A stretch of DNA of 64,000 nt from Podarcis raffonei (taxonomy: Eukaryota > Chordata > Lepidosauria > Squamata > Lacertidae): NCBI RefSeq assembly GCF_027172205.1, contig NC_070614.1, positions 52,996,501 to 53,060,500 of the forward strand. The letters are read 5' to 3'. The notes beneath the pieces are model-generated. The model was not told the DNA's origin and did not search any database. It worked only from the letters and a program-made list of their open reading frames with translations. A program made the translations under genes and the position numbers. Numbering within the stretch: position 1 is the first letter of the stretch; each line of letters starts with the position of its first letter. Shown piece by piece: positions 18,836-29,628 of this stretch.

Positions 18836-19010
18836 GAGTGTAAGAAGGGCCTACTGGATGAGGCCAAGGGCCCTTCTAGTCCAGCAACCTGTTCCCACAG
18901 TGGCCAAGCCTTCTAGGAAAACCTCCATCAGGATTTGAACACAAGACCGACACTGTGTTTACCAGCGACTGGCATTCAGAAGCACTGCTGCACTCTGAAC
19001 CAGACCACGG
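18836..19010 (-). mobile_element. CR1-like LINE 3' end
   Basis: Contains GGCCCTTCTAGTCCAGCAAC and GGATTTGAACACAAGACC in reverse orientation. Confidence 0.65.
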
Positions 19011-19513
19011 ATCCAGCCCTGGGGCGTGTGGGGTCTGGATCTGGCCCAGAGGTGAGCTGAGGTCATGTGACCCATTGGAACCGTCAGCTGATTGTCAGGG
19101 TTTGAGCTGTAGCCACATGAGACCCTGGGGCCCAGCTGGCTCCTCCCCCCCTTGAGGCCATATGTCAATCAGACTTGATGCCCCCCCCCCCCGAAGTTCT
19201 GGGACTACAGCACTCCGCACCGCCAGGGGAGGGCACCAGGTTGGGGAAGGGTGCTCTCCCCTAACCGGCAATGCGTCTCAAGCATTTTGGACAAAGGGGT
19301 CTTCCCCAAACCCTGCCTGGAAAGAAGCAGGCGTTCCGCCACAGAGCTCAGCGAATTAAATATTGCAAGTTAATTGTCGGAGGGGAAATGTGTCTGTTTG
19401 TTAAAATAATGGCAGTGCCCCCCCCCCACACACAAAGCAAACCGTTAAACCAAAGGATCAGACTGACTTAAAAAAAAGAAATGGTCTTTTATCCATTTTT
19501 GGAGAAGAATGGG

Positions 19514-19622
19514 GGTATGGATGAGGCTGGATCGCTCAGTCGGTTGAGCGTGAATCTCTTAACCTCAGGGTCGTGGGTTTGAATCCTACACTAGGCAAAA
19601 GATTCCTGCATTGCAGGGAATT
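19514..19622 (+). mobile_element. tRNA-Lys/CR1 SINE, tRNA half
   Basis: GGATCGCTCAGTCGGTTGAG, AATCTCTTAACCTCAGGGTC and GTGGGTTTGAATCCTACACT, then the start of the CR1 part (TTCCTGCATTGCAGGG). Looks like a tRNA but the joined CR1 piece shows it is a SINE. Confidence 0.75.
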
Positions 19623-19667
19623 GGAATATATATATATCTATATATCTATATGTGTGTGTGTGTGTGT

Positions 19668-20011
19668 AAAGGGACCCCTGACCGTTAGGTCCATTCGTGG
19701 CCGACTCTGGGGTTGCGGCGCTCATCTCGCTTTACTGGCCGAGGGAGCCGGCGTACAGCTTCCGGGTCATGTGGCCAGCAGGACTAAGCCACTTCTGGTG
19801 AACCAGAGCAGCGCACAGAAGCACCGTTTACCTTCCCGCCGGAGCAGTAACTATTTATCTACTTGCACTTTGACGTGCTTTTGAACTGCTAGGTTGGCAG
19901 GAGCAGGGACCGAGCAACGGGAGCTCACCCCGTCGTGGGGATTCAAACTGCCGACCTTCTGATCAGCAAATCCTAGGCTCTGTGGTTTAACCCACAGCGC
20001 CACCCGCGTCC
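19668..20011 (-). mobile_element. Sauria/ACA-type SINE
   Basis: Full-length copy set in a TA/TG/CA-rich simple repeat (19625-19668 and 20012-20055). Confidence 0.87.
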
Positions 20012-20015
20012 ATAT

Positions 20016-20057
<42 letters not shown>

Positions 20058-20059
<2 letters not shown>

Positions 20060-20299
20060 AGTGGTACCTTGGAAGTCGAACAGAATCCATTCCGGAAGTC
20101 CGTTCGACTTCCAAAATGTTCAGAAACCAAGGCGCAGCTTCTGATTGGCTGCAGGAAGCTCTTACAGCCAATCGGAAGCCGTGTCAGACGTTCAGGTTCC
20201 AAAGAACGTTCGCAAACCAGAACAATCACTTCCGGGTTTGCAGCACTCGGGAGCCAAAACGTTCAAGTGCCAAGGCGTTTGGGATCCAAGGCACAACTG
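20058..20299. mobile_element. CAGTGGTACC MITE, GTTCGACTTCC subfamily
   Basis: CAGTGGTACCTTGGAAGTCG ... GGGATCCAAGGCACAACTG; sits at the end of a (CA)n run. Confidence 0.75.
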
Positions 20300-20345
20300 T
20301 GTGTGTTTAATTTATACCCCACGCTTGTTATCCTTGCCAACTCTA

Positions 20346-21131
20346 CAGGTGAAACTCGGAAAATTAGAATATCGTGGAAAAGTTCATTTAATTCGGTAAT
20401 TGAACTTAAAAGGTGAAACTAATATATGAGATAGACCCATGACATGCAAAGCGAGATATGTCAAGCCTTTATTTGTTACAATTGTGGTGATTATGGTGTA
20501 CAGCTGATGAAAACCCCAAATTAACAATCTCAGAAAGTTAGAATATTGTGAAAAGGTGCAGTAGCTATTCAATCCATAACACCTGCAACAGGTTCATCAC
20601 AATTATAACAAATAAAGGCTTGACATATCTCGCTTTGCATGTCATGAGTCTATCTCATATATTAGTTTCACCTTTTGAGTTGAATTACCGAAATAAATGA
20701 ACTTTTCCACGATATTCTAATTTTTCTTGCAATATTAAAGATATATAATCACTTGAAAGAATCAATTAGGTTTAGGACTAAATTGGGATTAAATAAATAA
20801 GAAAATGTACGATAAGAAAAGTTAGGAAACGTGATTATGACTGTGATATGGTTTTATGAAATAACGATATTGGAAACTGCCATATACAATTACTAAGAAA
20901 TTCAGATGGAAGAGACTTGAGGAAGTCAAGTAATATGTCTATGAAGAGGGATTTTAATTAATTAACTAACTTTTAGTTTATGTGGTGATTTGATGTATTT
21001 TATGTTTTATATTCTTTTTTTTCCTTTTCGTTTTACTCTTTTTTATTATTGTTAACTCTTTCTTTTGTTATGTCTTTGCATGAAAAATAATAAATATTAT
21101 TGTGATATTCTAATTTTTCGAGTTTCACCTG
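20346..21131. mobile_element. DNA transposon with long inverted arms, L1 inside
   Basis: CAGGTGAAACTCGGAAAATT ... TTCGAGTTTCACCTG. Arms of about 150 bp match in reverse (GAGATAGACCCATGACATGC against GCATGTCATGAGTCTATCTC). The L1 piece 20727-21103 interrupts the right arm. The family (Tc1/mariner-like by ends) is inferred; no coding part. Confidence 0.8.
20727..21103 (+). mobile_element. L1 LINE 3' UTR fragment with target duplication
   Basis: A-rich 3' end, tail AAAAATAATAAATATTATTG. Flanked by GATATTCTAATTTTTC at 20711-20726 and 21104-21119, inside a DNA transposon arm. Confidence 0.88.
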
Positions 21132-21604
21132 CACAATTCTATGAGAAAGAGAGAGAGATCGAAGCAGTATTAAACAGACACATAATAATCTTCAGCATTG
21201 CGTTCCGATTTTTGTGCGTGCAGACGATGTAATCGAGGCAAGATCCTGGAAGCAAGTTATCGACCGCCTAGCTACGAGGCCAGTTTACGCAAAGAAATCA
21301 GATGCACCCAAGCTTTCTGCAGTTTGGCTGTGCAACTGCTTGCGTCGTGCAAAATTAAGTGCCTTATCGGAGGCCAATATATAGATTTCCCGAGGGCTGA
21401 AATCCACTTTGCATCCTCTGAAAGATGCGAGCTTGAGGAACAGCTGGGTTGGATAACTTTAAACACACTGCCTCGCGCAAGGATTCCTCCCCGCCCAAAA
21501 TATACGTGCAAGTTGCTACTTATGTGGGGAATGGCGCTTTCGTTTGCTCCATAATTTAGCAACGTAATTAAAAAGCGAGCTAAGGCAGGGATGAAAGGCC
21601 AGAC

Positions 21605-21714
21605 CTGGAGCCGCCATTTTTGTATCCGTTTGGTGAGGGATGTGGGGTGAACGACGACCCCGCTTCCGGCGTCTTTCTGATCAGCGGCGGCGACTGCCTT
21701 CCATTTGGACGTCC
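21605..21714 (-). CDS. PLSCR3: Candidate PLSCR3 exon carrying the start codon
   Basis: Seen on the minus strand: a strong acceptor (pyrimidine-rich, ending TTCCTTGCAG) at 21715-21716, a CpG-rich 110-nt stretch, then ATGGCGGCTCCAG followed by gt. Splicing the final G to the GG of the 11847 exon gives MAAPGYHVPQ, in phase and similar in layout to human PLSCR3 (MAGYLPP...). The weak point is the donor gtctgg, which lacks a purine at +3. The AAAATGGCGGC and CCGGAAG words are also YY1- and ETS-like, so this could instead be an internal promoter. A short upstream ATG frame (7 codons) is present in the exon. Confidence 0.35.
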
Positions 21715-21962
21715 CTGCAAGGAAATAGCAAGAGAAAGGGATCATTTCGCGACAGATGCATTATTGGTCGCTAAGCACAGCAAACAATTCTGTAAAATAT
21801 TAGGAGGTCTGGCCTCGGCTGTTTGGGTGGAGGCAGGGATACAATGAGAAAAAAGGGATGGTTTTTCAAGAGAAGGAGGTGCATATTAGCCCCAAACGTC
21901 TCAAATAAGCCTGAACAGAGCACAGGGTGTTTGGATTTTTAAAATCACCTTTATTTGCAGTA

Positions 21963-22437
21963 CAGTGGTACCTCGGGTTAAGTACTTAATCGTTCCGGAG
22001 GTCCGTACTTAACCTGAAACTGTTCTTAACCACTTTAGCTAATGGAGCCTCCTGCTGCCGCCGCACTGCCGGAGCACGATTTCTGTTCTCATCCTGAAGC
22101 AAAGTTCTTAACCCGAGGTACTATTTCTGGGTTAGCAGAGTCTGTAACCTGAAGCGTATGTAACCTGAAGCGAATGTAACCCGAGGTACCACTGTACAAG
22201 GTTATGGAATACAGTGGTGCCTTGGGTTACATACGCTTCAGGTTACAGACTCCGCTAACCCAGAAATAGTGCTTCAGGTTAAGAACTTTGCTTCGGGATA
22301 AGAACAGAAATTGTGCTCCGGCGGCGCAGCAGCAGCAGGAGGCCCCATTAGCTAAAGTGGCACCTCAGGTTAAGAACAGTTTCAGGTTAAGAACGGACCT
22401 CCGGAACAAATTAAGTACATAACCAGAGGTACCACTG
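21963..22437. mobile_element. Two adjacent CAGTGGTACC MITEs
   Basis: Complete copies 21963-22194 and 22212-22437, 17 bp apart and in opposite internal order, both with TA flanks. Confidence 0.85.
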
Positions 22438-22875
22438 TATGCAGAAATAGCCAAGCTAAGAGCAAAAGTTCGACATCAGGGTGACGAAACATATCAAAAA
22501 GAATGGGGAAAATTTATGTTGTATATAGAGATGATGATGTGAAATAGGGAAACCAGTAGAACTGAAATAAACCACGAGAAAAAACAAGAAATTTATTGGA
22601 TAATCATATCAAAATGAAATAAAAATGTACATTCGGACTATTGTTGAACAACATTTGTAAATGGATATAGACAGACAACAAGAATTGTATATATAGAAAG
22701 ATTTATTTGTTTGCAGACATTTTATGGGGGGGAAATGGAAGAATAACAATTATATATAAAACGGACAAAGACAACGCGAAAAGTTAAAGACGGCATAAAA
22801 AAGCCGGAAGGAGGAAGAAGGGAAGTCAGCTCAGGAGAGCAAGAACAAATGTGAAATATAATGTATGTGTATGTA
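22438..22875 (+). mobile_element. L1 3' end remnant
   Basis: Starts with codons for KEWGKFMLYIEMM, like the (W)KKF.(L)Y end of L1 ORF2, then an A-rich UTR. Directly adjacent to a MITE on the left and a SINE on the right. Confidence 0.65.
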
Positions 22876-23231
22876 TAGGTAAAGGTAAAGGGACCCCTGA
22901 CCATTAGGTCCATTCGTGGCCGACTCTGGGGTTGCGGCGCTCATCTCGCTTTACTGGCCGAGGGAGCCAGCGTACAGCTTCCGGGTCATGTGGCCAGCAG
23001 GACTAAGCCGCTTCTGGCGAACCAGAGCAGCACACAGAAACGCCGTTTACCTTCCCGCCGGAGTGGTACCTATTTATCTACTTGCACTTTGACGTGCTTT
23101 TGAACTGCTAGGTTGGCAGGAGCAGGGACCGAGCAACGGGAGCTCACCCCGTCGCAGGGATTCAAACCGCCGACCTTCTGATCGGCAAGCCCTAGGCTCT
23201 GTGGTTTAGACCACAGCGCCACCCGCGTCCC
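22876..23231 (-). mobile_element. Sauria/ACA-type SINE
   Basis: Full-length copy with two tail repeats (GGTAAAGGTAAAGGG on the plus strand). Confidence 0.88.
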
Positions 23232-25268
23232 GACACAGGTCTTAAAAGGGGGTTAAAGGAGAAATAACCAACGTGATGAGTGATACTGGATTTATGCCGC
23301 CCGCTTTTCAAAATCTGCACCCATACGGACGTCCCACTTATCCTTGTATACCTGAGCTTTGTCATTTGGAGAGAGGTGACTCTCTGTTGCTGCAGTGAAG
23401 CAAAGAGGACTGTTCTCCTAGATCCAAACAAACACACACAGCCTCCTCGCCGACTGGCACAAAAGCGGGTAAACTTAGTTGGCACAGAGGCACCCCTTTT
23501 GGCCGCCCTCTCTTGCCCTTTTGCATTCATTCTTCATCACAATGCAGACCTGGGGCCTGTCTCCAGGAAGCCAAACAAAAGGTATTTACAAAAAACAACA
23601 ATAAAAAGGGAGACACACGATTGCCACCCCTCTCATTGGCAAGGCTCCTGAGCTTTTGAACAGCTAGCAGGCAAGCCGAAATCCAACAGGTGTGCGGAAT
23701 TCCTGGCTGCGGCAGACAAGAAATGCTTCACCGGTGGAACTGCGCAGTTTTTAAATGCACAAGAAAACACAGAAGCTTTGGGTGGCAACTCGCACACGTA
23801 CAACCCGTGCCAAAACATGCAGAGAATCAAATTCACACAGTTGCAACGGTGTCAAAAACACCAAAGAAGAGGAATTAAGTGTACAGCGTTCTCACTTTCT
23901 CTCTGACCGAGTCAGGATTTCTTTAGCAGTGATTCCTGCCACTAAAGGGGGCTGGGATAGATGTCCTTTGGGGTGTCCCTTTCCACTCTGAAATTCTATG
24001 ATACACCAGAGTACAGAAACCTGCACACACACACACACACATCCCAGTCTCCCAAGCCCACCCAGAAGTGAAAACACATGATAGCCATCAACACACAAAC
24101 ACACAAAGTGTCACAGAACACAAATCGTGTCCCCAGAGGGAATTGGGAAACAAACACCAGACCCTCTGGCCCAAATGCCAGAGGCCACACACAGATTTGT
24201 GCAACCGTGCAAGGCGTTGCGTGCAAAGACACACAAACACACAAGTCTCAAGGAGAACCAAACTCGGAAGCCTCCAGGCGTTACTCACTTCATGTCCCTG
24301 AGTCCGGCTTTCCAGAAATGGCGCCCACTCCTCTTGCCTAAGCAACAGACACATGATCCAAGTGAAACTGGATCTCTGCTTTCCCACCCCCCTCCTCAAG
24401 CCCACACAGACTCATCATGGGGAGGGCAGGAACAGCAGCAGGAGAGGCAATCCCCGACTCCTTGCCAGGCCTCTGAGCCGAACTTTCAGCCTCCGAAGAA
24501 CCCAGGAGTCCTGACACACACACACACACACACACACCCTTGGTCCTCCTCACCCAAGAGTTCTGGCTCCCAGATTGCCTCCCCATCGATCTCTCGCCTT
24601 GCGAAAACAAAGTCTGTCTTGATCTTCCTTCTGCACCCAAGCGGCTTGGGGGAGGAAGAAAACAAAGCCTTGCGAAAAACCACATGACAGCAGCTACCCT
24701 CTTAAAAATAGAGGGGTTTTTGGCAAGCTCCTCTCACTGGCAAACCAACAGCTCAGAGTCTTCGCCCTGCACCAAAATTGGGTGGCACCCAAGCTTTTGG
24801 GTGTGTGTTTTTTTGTTCCAAAGCAGGGATTGTTGCTGGAGGGGGGGTGTGTTGGACGATTCGGGCCTCCTGTTTCCAGGCGGCGCTTCCAAGCTCCGCA
24901 GACCGCGTGGGATCCAGTCAGCTCTCCCTGAAAATCCCAGTGACCTTTGGGTGTGCCTGGATGTCTGCGCTGGGTTCTGGGTTGAGAAGGGAGAGGCTGG
25001 GTTTCCCCGCGGAAAGATGGAGGCGGCTTTCCAGCAAACCCAAGCAGCTGGCAAGAGAGCCTGTTTTCCACTCCCTTAAGATAAAAAAAAGCAGCGCCCC
25101 ACAATTTGCCAAAAGGGTATTTTCTTACCCTTGAGAGAAGCCACAAAATCCCTGGCTTTCCGCCCACTTGCAAAAGCCACCCAGGAATCCTGTATCTTTC
25201 AGAGGCCGCAGCCCAGATGCTCTCTAATCAAGCCCTTCCTCTCTCTCCCTCCTGGCAAATCTCAAACA
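23232..25268. other. Unassigned stretch between SINEs
   Basis: No exon of a known gene seen. Contains (CA)n runs at 24023-24042 and 24514-24537 and a donor-like site on the minus strand (ATGAA|gtgagt at 24297/24296). 24.7-25.1 kb is moderately GC-rich. Possibly part of the PLSCR3 5' region. Confidence 0.4.
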
Positions 25269-25269
25269 C

Positions 25270-25400
25270 ACATAAAATCATTACAGAGTCGGAAGGGACC
25301 CAGGGTCATCTAGTCCAACCCCCGGCAATGCAGGAATCTTTTTGCCCCATGTAGGACTCGAACCCAAGACCGTGAGAGTCTCATGCTCTACATGCCGTAT
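25270..25400 (-). mobile_element. tRNA-Lys/CR1 SINE
   Basis: GTCATCTAGTCCAACCCCCG then AGGACTCGAACCCAAGACC and GAGTCTCATGCTCTACATGC. Confidence 0.72.
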
Positions 25401-25544
25401 CCCATCCCCTGCTTCATTCCCCCTGGTATATTTGCATCCACTGACAGCACCGAGGCAGCACCACGGGAATTTATTTATTAATTGCATTAATTTGCACCCT
25501 CTTCCTCTAAGGAAATGGAGGTGGAGTACATGGTTCTCCCCCTC

Positions 25545-25690
25545 TTTCAGACCCCACAACAATTCTGCGAGGTAGGGTAGGCTGAGGGACAGCGACTGGC
25601 CCAAGGTCAGCAAGCGAGCTTCGGGGCCGAGGCAGGATTTGAACCCGGCTCTCTCCCAGGTCCCAGTCCGACATACGAACCATAATACAC
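25545..25690 (-). mobile_element. tRNA-derived SINE with MIR-like end
   Basis: ACCCCACAACAATTCTGCGA, TGGCCCAAGGTCAGCAAG and GGATTTGAACCCGGCTCTCT; the reverse of the 38045 unit. Confidence 0.68.
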
Positions 25691-25814
25691 TCCCCCTAGC
25701 TAGTGTTTAGTGTTCAGATGGTAACTTCCTAGAGAGCAGAGACCTCTCTCTAAATCACTTTACACACTACAGTACACAGATAAAACAAAAGCCCTTTTTC
25801 GTGCGACATATAAA

Positions 25815-26113
25815 CTTTGGAACTCCCTGCCACAGGATGGACACCAAATTGAATGGTTTTAAAAGAGGGATTAGACAGGCTCATGCAGGAGAAAGCTATT
25901 GTTGGCTACTAGCCAGGATGGTTGTGTTCTGCCTCCACAGTCAGAGGCAGCACTGTTTCTGAATCCCAGTTGCTAGAAGCCACAGAAAGGGAGAGTGGCT
26001 CCTGTGTTCGAATCCTGCTTGCTGCTTTCCCATTGGGTGCATCTGTTTGGCCACCGCGAAGGCATGATGCTGGACTAGGCGGGCCACTGGCCTCATCCCG
26101 CAGGCTCTCCTTA
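25815..26113 (+). mobile_element. CR1-like LINE 3' end
   Basis: Best-preserved plus-strand copy: TTTGGAACTCCCTGCCACAG, AAAAGAGGGATTAGACAGGC, CTCCACAGTCAGAGGCAGCA and CAGGCTCTCCTTAT. Confidence 0.72.
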
Positions 26114-26262
26114 TAGAATCACAGAATTGTAGCGTCGGAAGGGCCCCCAAAGGCCATCTAGTCCAGCCCCCTGCAATGCTGGAGTCTTTTGCCCAACATG
26201 GGATTCGAACCCACTACCCTGAGATTAGGAGTCTCATGCTCTACTGACTGAGCTATCGCGAT
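26114..26262 (-). mobile_element. tRNA-Lys-derived SINE with CR1 tail
   Basis: On the minus strand: A box TAGCTCAGTCAGTAGAGCAT, anticodon-arm region ACTCCTAATC, B box GGTTCGAATCC, then GGGCTGGACTAGATGGCC and CAATTCTATGA, the CR1 3' end. Such a tRNA-Lys/CR1 composite is known from reptiles (tortoise-type Pol III SINE). Confidence 0.8.
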
Positions 26263-26302
26263 GCTTAAACTCCTTTCCAATGCTACAATTCTATGACTAG
26301 AG

Positions 26303-26440
26303 CAGCGGTTCTCAACCTGTGGGTCCCCAGATGTTGTTGGAGTACAACTCCCATCATCCCTGAGCTGTGGCCTTGCTAGCTAGGGGTGATGGGAGTTGTA
26401 GTTCAACAACATCTGGGGACCCACAAGTTGAGAAAGGCTG
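26303..26440. mobile_element. hAT MITE with perfect 8-bp duplication
   Basis: 138 bp, CAGCGGTTCTCAACC ... GTTGAGAAAGGCTG, nearly palindromic (the interior forms a long hairpin over GACTACAACTCCCATCA-type words). GACTAGAG at 26295-26302 and 26441-26448. Confidence 0.93.
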
Positions 26441-26749
26441 GACTAGAGCCTAAGGAGAGGCTGTTAGATCACGCCAAAGGGGCTCATTATTATTATTATT
26501 ATTTTTTTATTATTATTATTATTTGTATACTGGCCTATACCTGCAGATCTCAGATCGGCTCCCAACAAAAGTTACAATATAGAAGACACAAAATACACAA
26601 CAGAAGACAACCCAACCATCTCCACTTCCAGGAGACATTTTTAAAGGGCCTTAATCCAGCATGTTGCCTTTGCAGCAGCCAACCAAGTCCTTGTGCAAAA
26701 CCACCAAGCGGAACCCGGGTGCAAGAGCCACTCTCCCTCCCTAGCGCAG

Positions 26750-28260
26750 GCTTCTGGGTGGTGCAGAACTCGCACTCAAGGCCGGGGAACCGAAAGCTGC
26801 GCAGGAGCAGCGAGAACAAAGGCGAGGGCTGGACAGGAAACCTGGATGAAGGGAACATAGGGAGGAGGGGGGGAAAGCGTTTTGTGGAGCCTTCCGAGAT
26901 CCTTGGAAACATAATTCTGCAGTGTTTTGCAAAGCAACCACCACCTGGCTGCGAGGCGTCTCTCAGGCTGGGTGCACAGAGAGAGAGAGAGAAGGGAGAT
27001 TGTTGGGTTAAGGGAAGGGAGAAAAATCAGGAAGGATGTTGGGAGAGGAGGGGAGGCTCCCTCCCTCCGGGGGGGGCGAAACAACAACAGCAAAATTAAA
27101 ACCATCTGGTTTCTCTGCTCCCAGAGCTGCCAACCTGGCGCCCCCCAGCTCCTGAGGACGCTGGGGTGGGCGCCAGGATGGCCAAGCGTGCGCCGAAGAG
27201 CCAGCAAAGGAGATGGGGAGGAGGGGTGCGCGCCCCAAACCCAACCATCCTCTCTCCAAAGAAACTTATTTGCCTTCTTCTTCCTCCGCCCATCTTTCCC
27301 CCCCCCCCGGGCAAGACTGGGGGGGGACACGACATTCCCTCTTTGCAAAACAACCTCCCCGCTGTCCACATTCACACGAGAAAGAGGAGGAGAAAGAAAA
27401 GACCCCCCCCCGGCAATTGCAAATCTGGCCTGAACTGAGAGCCCCCCCAAATCTCTCCCCGGGAACAGAAACAAACCAAGCGCGCAAAGGATGGAGAGAC
27501 CCATCTTTTATTTTCCTGGCCATCTCAGCTGGTTTCCCAAACAGCCCCCCTGGTGGGGGGGGTTAGAGGAGGGAGGGGGAGACAAGGCCAAGGACCCCCC
27601 CACCCCATGGCTCCTCTCCCTCCCCCCTCCCCCGCTCCACATTATCTGGGCCTCCCCTTCGCCTCCCCGGCTCCTTCTCCCCACTCCGCGTTACCTTCAC
27701 GCCCTGGAGCCAGCAAAGAAAGTGGCGGAGGGAGGGAGGTGGAAAGAAAGAGAAGAGAAAGAGAGGAAAAGGATGGACCGAGGGAGGGCAGGGCGAGGCA
27801 GGGGCCGCCCCCTCGCCCTCCCATCGCCGGCAGCAGCCCTGGAGCGGCGCCGCGCCCGGAGACAGAAGCGAGAGGAGTAAAAGGAGCGATGCGCGCCGGT
27901 CGTGTGAACGCGGCGTGTCCGGGCACTTGCTCTTTCGCTTCGAGGGATGGGAGGGGAAGGAGAAAGCTTAGGGGCTCTTAGCCCGGGTTAATGGTCTCGG
28001 CCAACCCGGCGCCCTCCAGCTGGTGGGGTTTTTGTAGAGTCCTCCCGGGCTGCCCTCGATGGGAGAGACGCGCGTCTTGCGCGGCTGTTTTGTTTGGACG
28101 CACCGCCACGCGAGAACGCGGCCCCGCTGCTGCCTGGTAGGAGGGAACTTGCCTTTTGGACACGGACTTGAGGCCTGTTTCCACGACGCCTTGGGGAGAA
28201 GCACTTCTGCGCCACCCGATTGGGGGGGGGGTTTCACACGTGACAGCTATCTAGCCCACG
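26750..28260 (-). promoter_or_regulatory. CpG-rich region, probable PLSCR3 promoter and 5' UTR
   Basis: A GC-rich, CpG-rich stretch with little recognisable repeat, densest at 27.65-28.2 kb. On the minus strand GCGTGAAG|gtaacg at 27694/27693 is a usable donor, so a non-coding first exon ending at 27694 is plausible. The open frame before that donor is also phase-compatible with the 11847 exon, but its composition looks like UTR. Assignment to PLSCR3 rests on position between PLSCR3 and TMEM256 (inference). Confidence 0.45.
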
Positions 28261-28359
28261 CGCAAGCATCCTCGCTTTGTGTTTTTGCAAAAACCGGTGC
28301 GCAATGATGGCCCTTCCTGGCTGTTGCCACGGTCATGCTCTAGTCCCTGCAGCACCTGA

Positions 28360-28428
28360 CATAGAATCAAAGAATTGTAGGGTCAGAAGGGACCACGAGG
28401 GTCATCTAGTCCAACCCCCTGAATAGAC
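28360..28428 (-). mobile_element. CR1-type 3' end relic
   Basis: ATAGAATCAAAGAATTGTAG then TCATCTAGTCCAACCCCCTG. Similar relics lie at 30898-30962 (plus), 33017-33065 (plus) and 53907-53990 (minus). Confidence 0.7.
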
Positions 28429-28429
28429 C

Positions 28430-29039
28430 CCGCCCCTTTCCCCTCCAGATTTAATCTCAAGACCAGGTACGGCTCCAAACCCCACTGCTTTCAAGCGCTC
28501 AGGCTTCCCCCAGCCTGCCTCAGCTAAAAGAGCCTTCTCCAAGTCTCTTTTTATTATTACATGTTTTTAATAAAATATTTTCTTAAGTAGAAATAGAACA
28601 CACACAGTCTCGCTTTTTGAGTCAAACAAATCAGTTGCATTCCGAGTGAGACATTACAATTACAGGCAATATGGGGTTGTGTGGGAGAAAAGGAGGCAGT
28701 AAAATTTCATTCTTCTGTATGGTGTGTCAGCAAAGTCTTTGTGTCAGCATCACATAAACCGGTACTTATTTTTGCTGGTGGTGCAAGAGCCCACAGGGCC
28801 CAGGGCGTGGCTAGTTGGTTGCAGTGTGTTGTGTTTGTGTTTTTTCTCAGAGCATGTGCAGAGTGACTTCACCACTCGAGCAACTACAGTTGGCCCTTCC
28901 AGGATTGTGGGGCTGAGTTCCTGTGTAGGCCCACCCTCTCCAAAAAAACTTTCCTTTGAGAGGGGAGATCTTCCTGCCCCCAAGTCAATGTAAGGCTTCG
29001 CTGTCCTGAGAAAACTTCCCTCTATAACCTCCTTTTTTT
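28430..29039. other. No recognised feature
   Basis: Intergenic stretch between the CpG-rich block and a BovB piece. Similar feature-poor stretches: 44180-45100 (apart from the MITE at 44483), 48083-48637, 52024-52484, 52635-52985 and 58925-59400. Confidence 0.45.
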
Positions 29040-29628
29040 ACTTTCTTGGGCTCCATGATCCCTGCAGATGGTGACAGCAGTCATGAAATTAAAAGACGCC
29101 TGCTTCTTGGGAGGAAAGCAATGACAAACCTAGACAGCATCTTGAAAAGCAGAGACATCACCTTGCCGACAAAGGTCCGTATAGTTAAAGCTCTGGTTTT
29201 CCCAGTAGTGATGTATGGAAGTGAGAGCTGGACCACAAAGAAGGCTGAATGGATGCTTTTGAATTCTGGTGCTGGAGGAGACTCTTGAGAGTCCCAGGGA
29301 CTGCAAGAAGAACAAACCTCTCCATTCTGAAGGAAATCAGCTCTGAGTGCTCACTGGAAGGACAGATCCTGAAGCTGAGGCTCCAAGACTTTGGCCACCT
29401 CATGAGAAGAGAAGACTGCCTGGAAAAGACCCTGATGTTGGGAAAGATGGAGGGCACAAGGAGAAGGGGACGACGGAGGACGAGATGGTGGGACAGTGTT
29501 CTCGAAGCTACCAGCATGAGTTTGACCAAACTGCGGGAGGCAGTGGAAGACAGGGGGGCCTGGCGTGCTCTGGTCCAGGGGGTCACGAAGAGGCGGACAC
29601 GACTAAACGACTCAACAACAACAGCATA
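29040..29628 (+). mobile_element. BovB LINE 3' fragment
   Basis: 5'-truncated. Codes GDSSHEIKRRLLLGRKAM, then KVRIVKALVFPVVMYGSESW, a frame slip, and the C-terminal arginine-rich end RRRGRRRTRWWDSVLEATS; ends with (CAA)n. Classic BovB ORF2 C-terminus. Confidence 0.92.

Noticed and set aside
19514-19600. tRNA gene
   Set aside because: Has A- and B-box words, but lacks a proper acceptor stem and is joined to a CR1 tail, so it is a SINE head.
21272-21745. 157-codon minus-strand frame starting MIPFSCYFLAGTSK
   Set aside because: No family resemblance; only the small acceptor-to-donor part (21605-21714) is of interest, in a different frame.
24297-24350. Alternative first coding exon of PLSCR3 (ATGAA|gtgagt)
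   Set aside because: The donor is good, but joining to the 11847 exon in its required phase puts a stop directly before the junction.
26386-27099. 237-codon plus-strand frame
   Set aside because: Runs through a hAT MITE and an (ATT)n repeat (coding tyrosine/isoleucine runs) into GC-rich DNA; an artefact.
27553-27981. 142-codon plus-strand frame in the CpG island
   Set aside because: Pro/Ser/Arg/Gly-rich translation of CpG-island DNA with no splice or conservation support.
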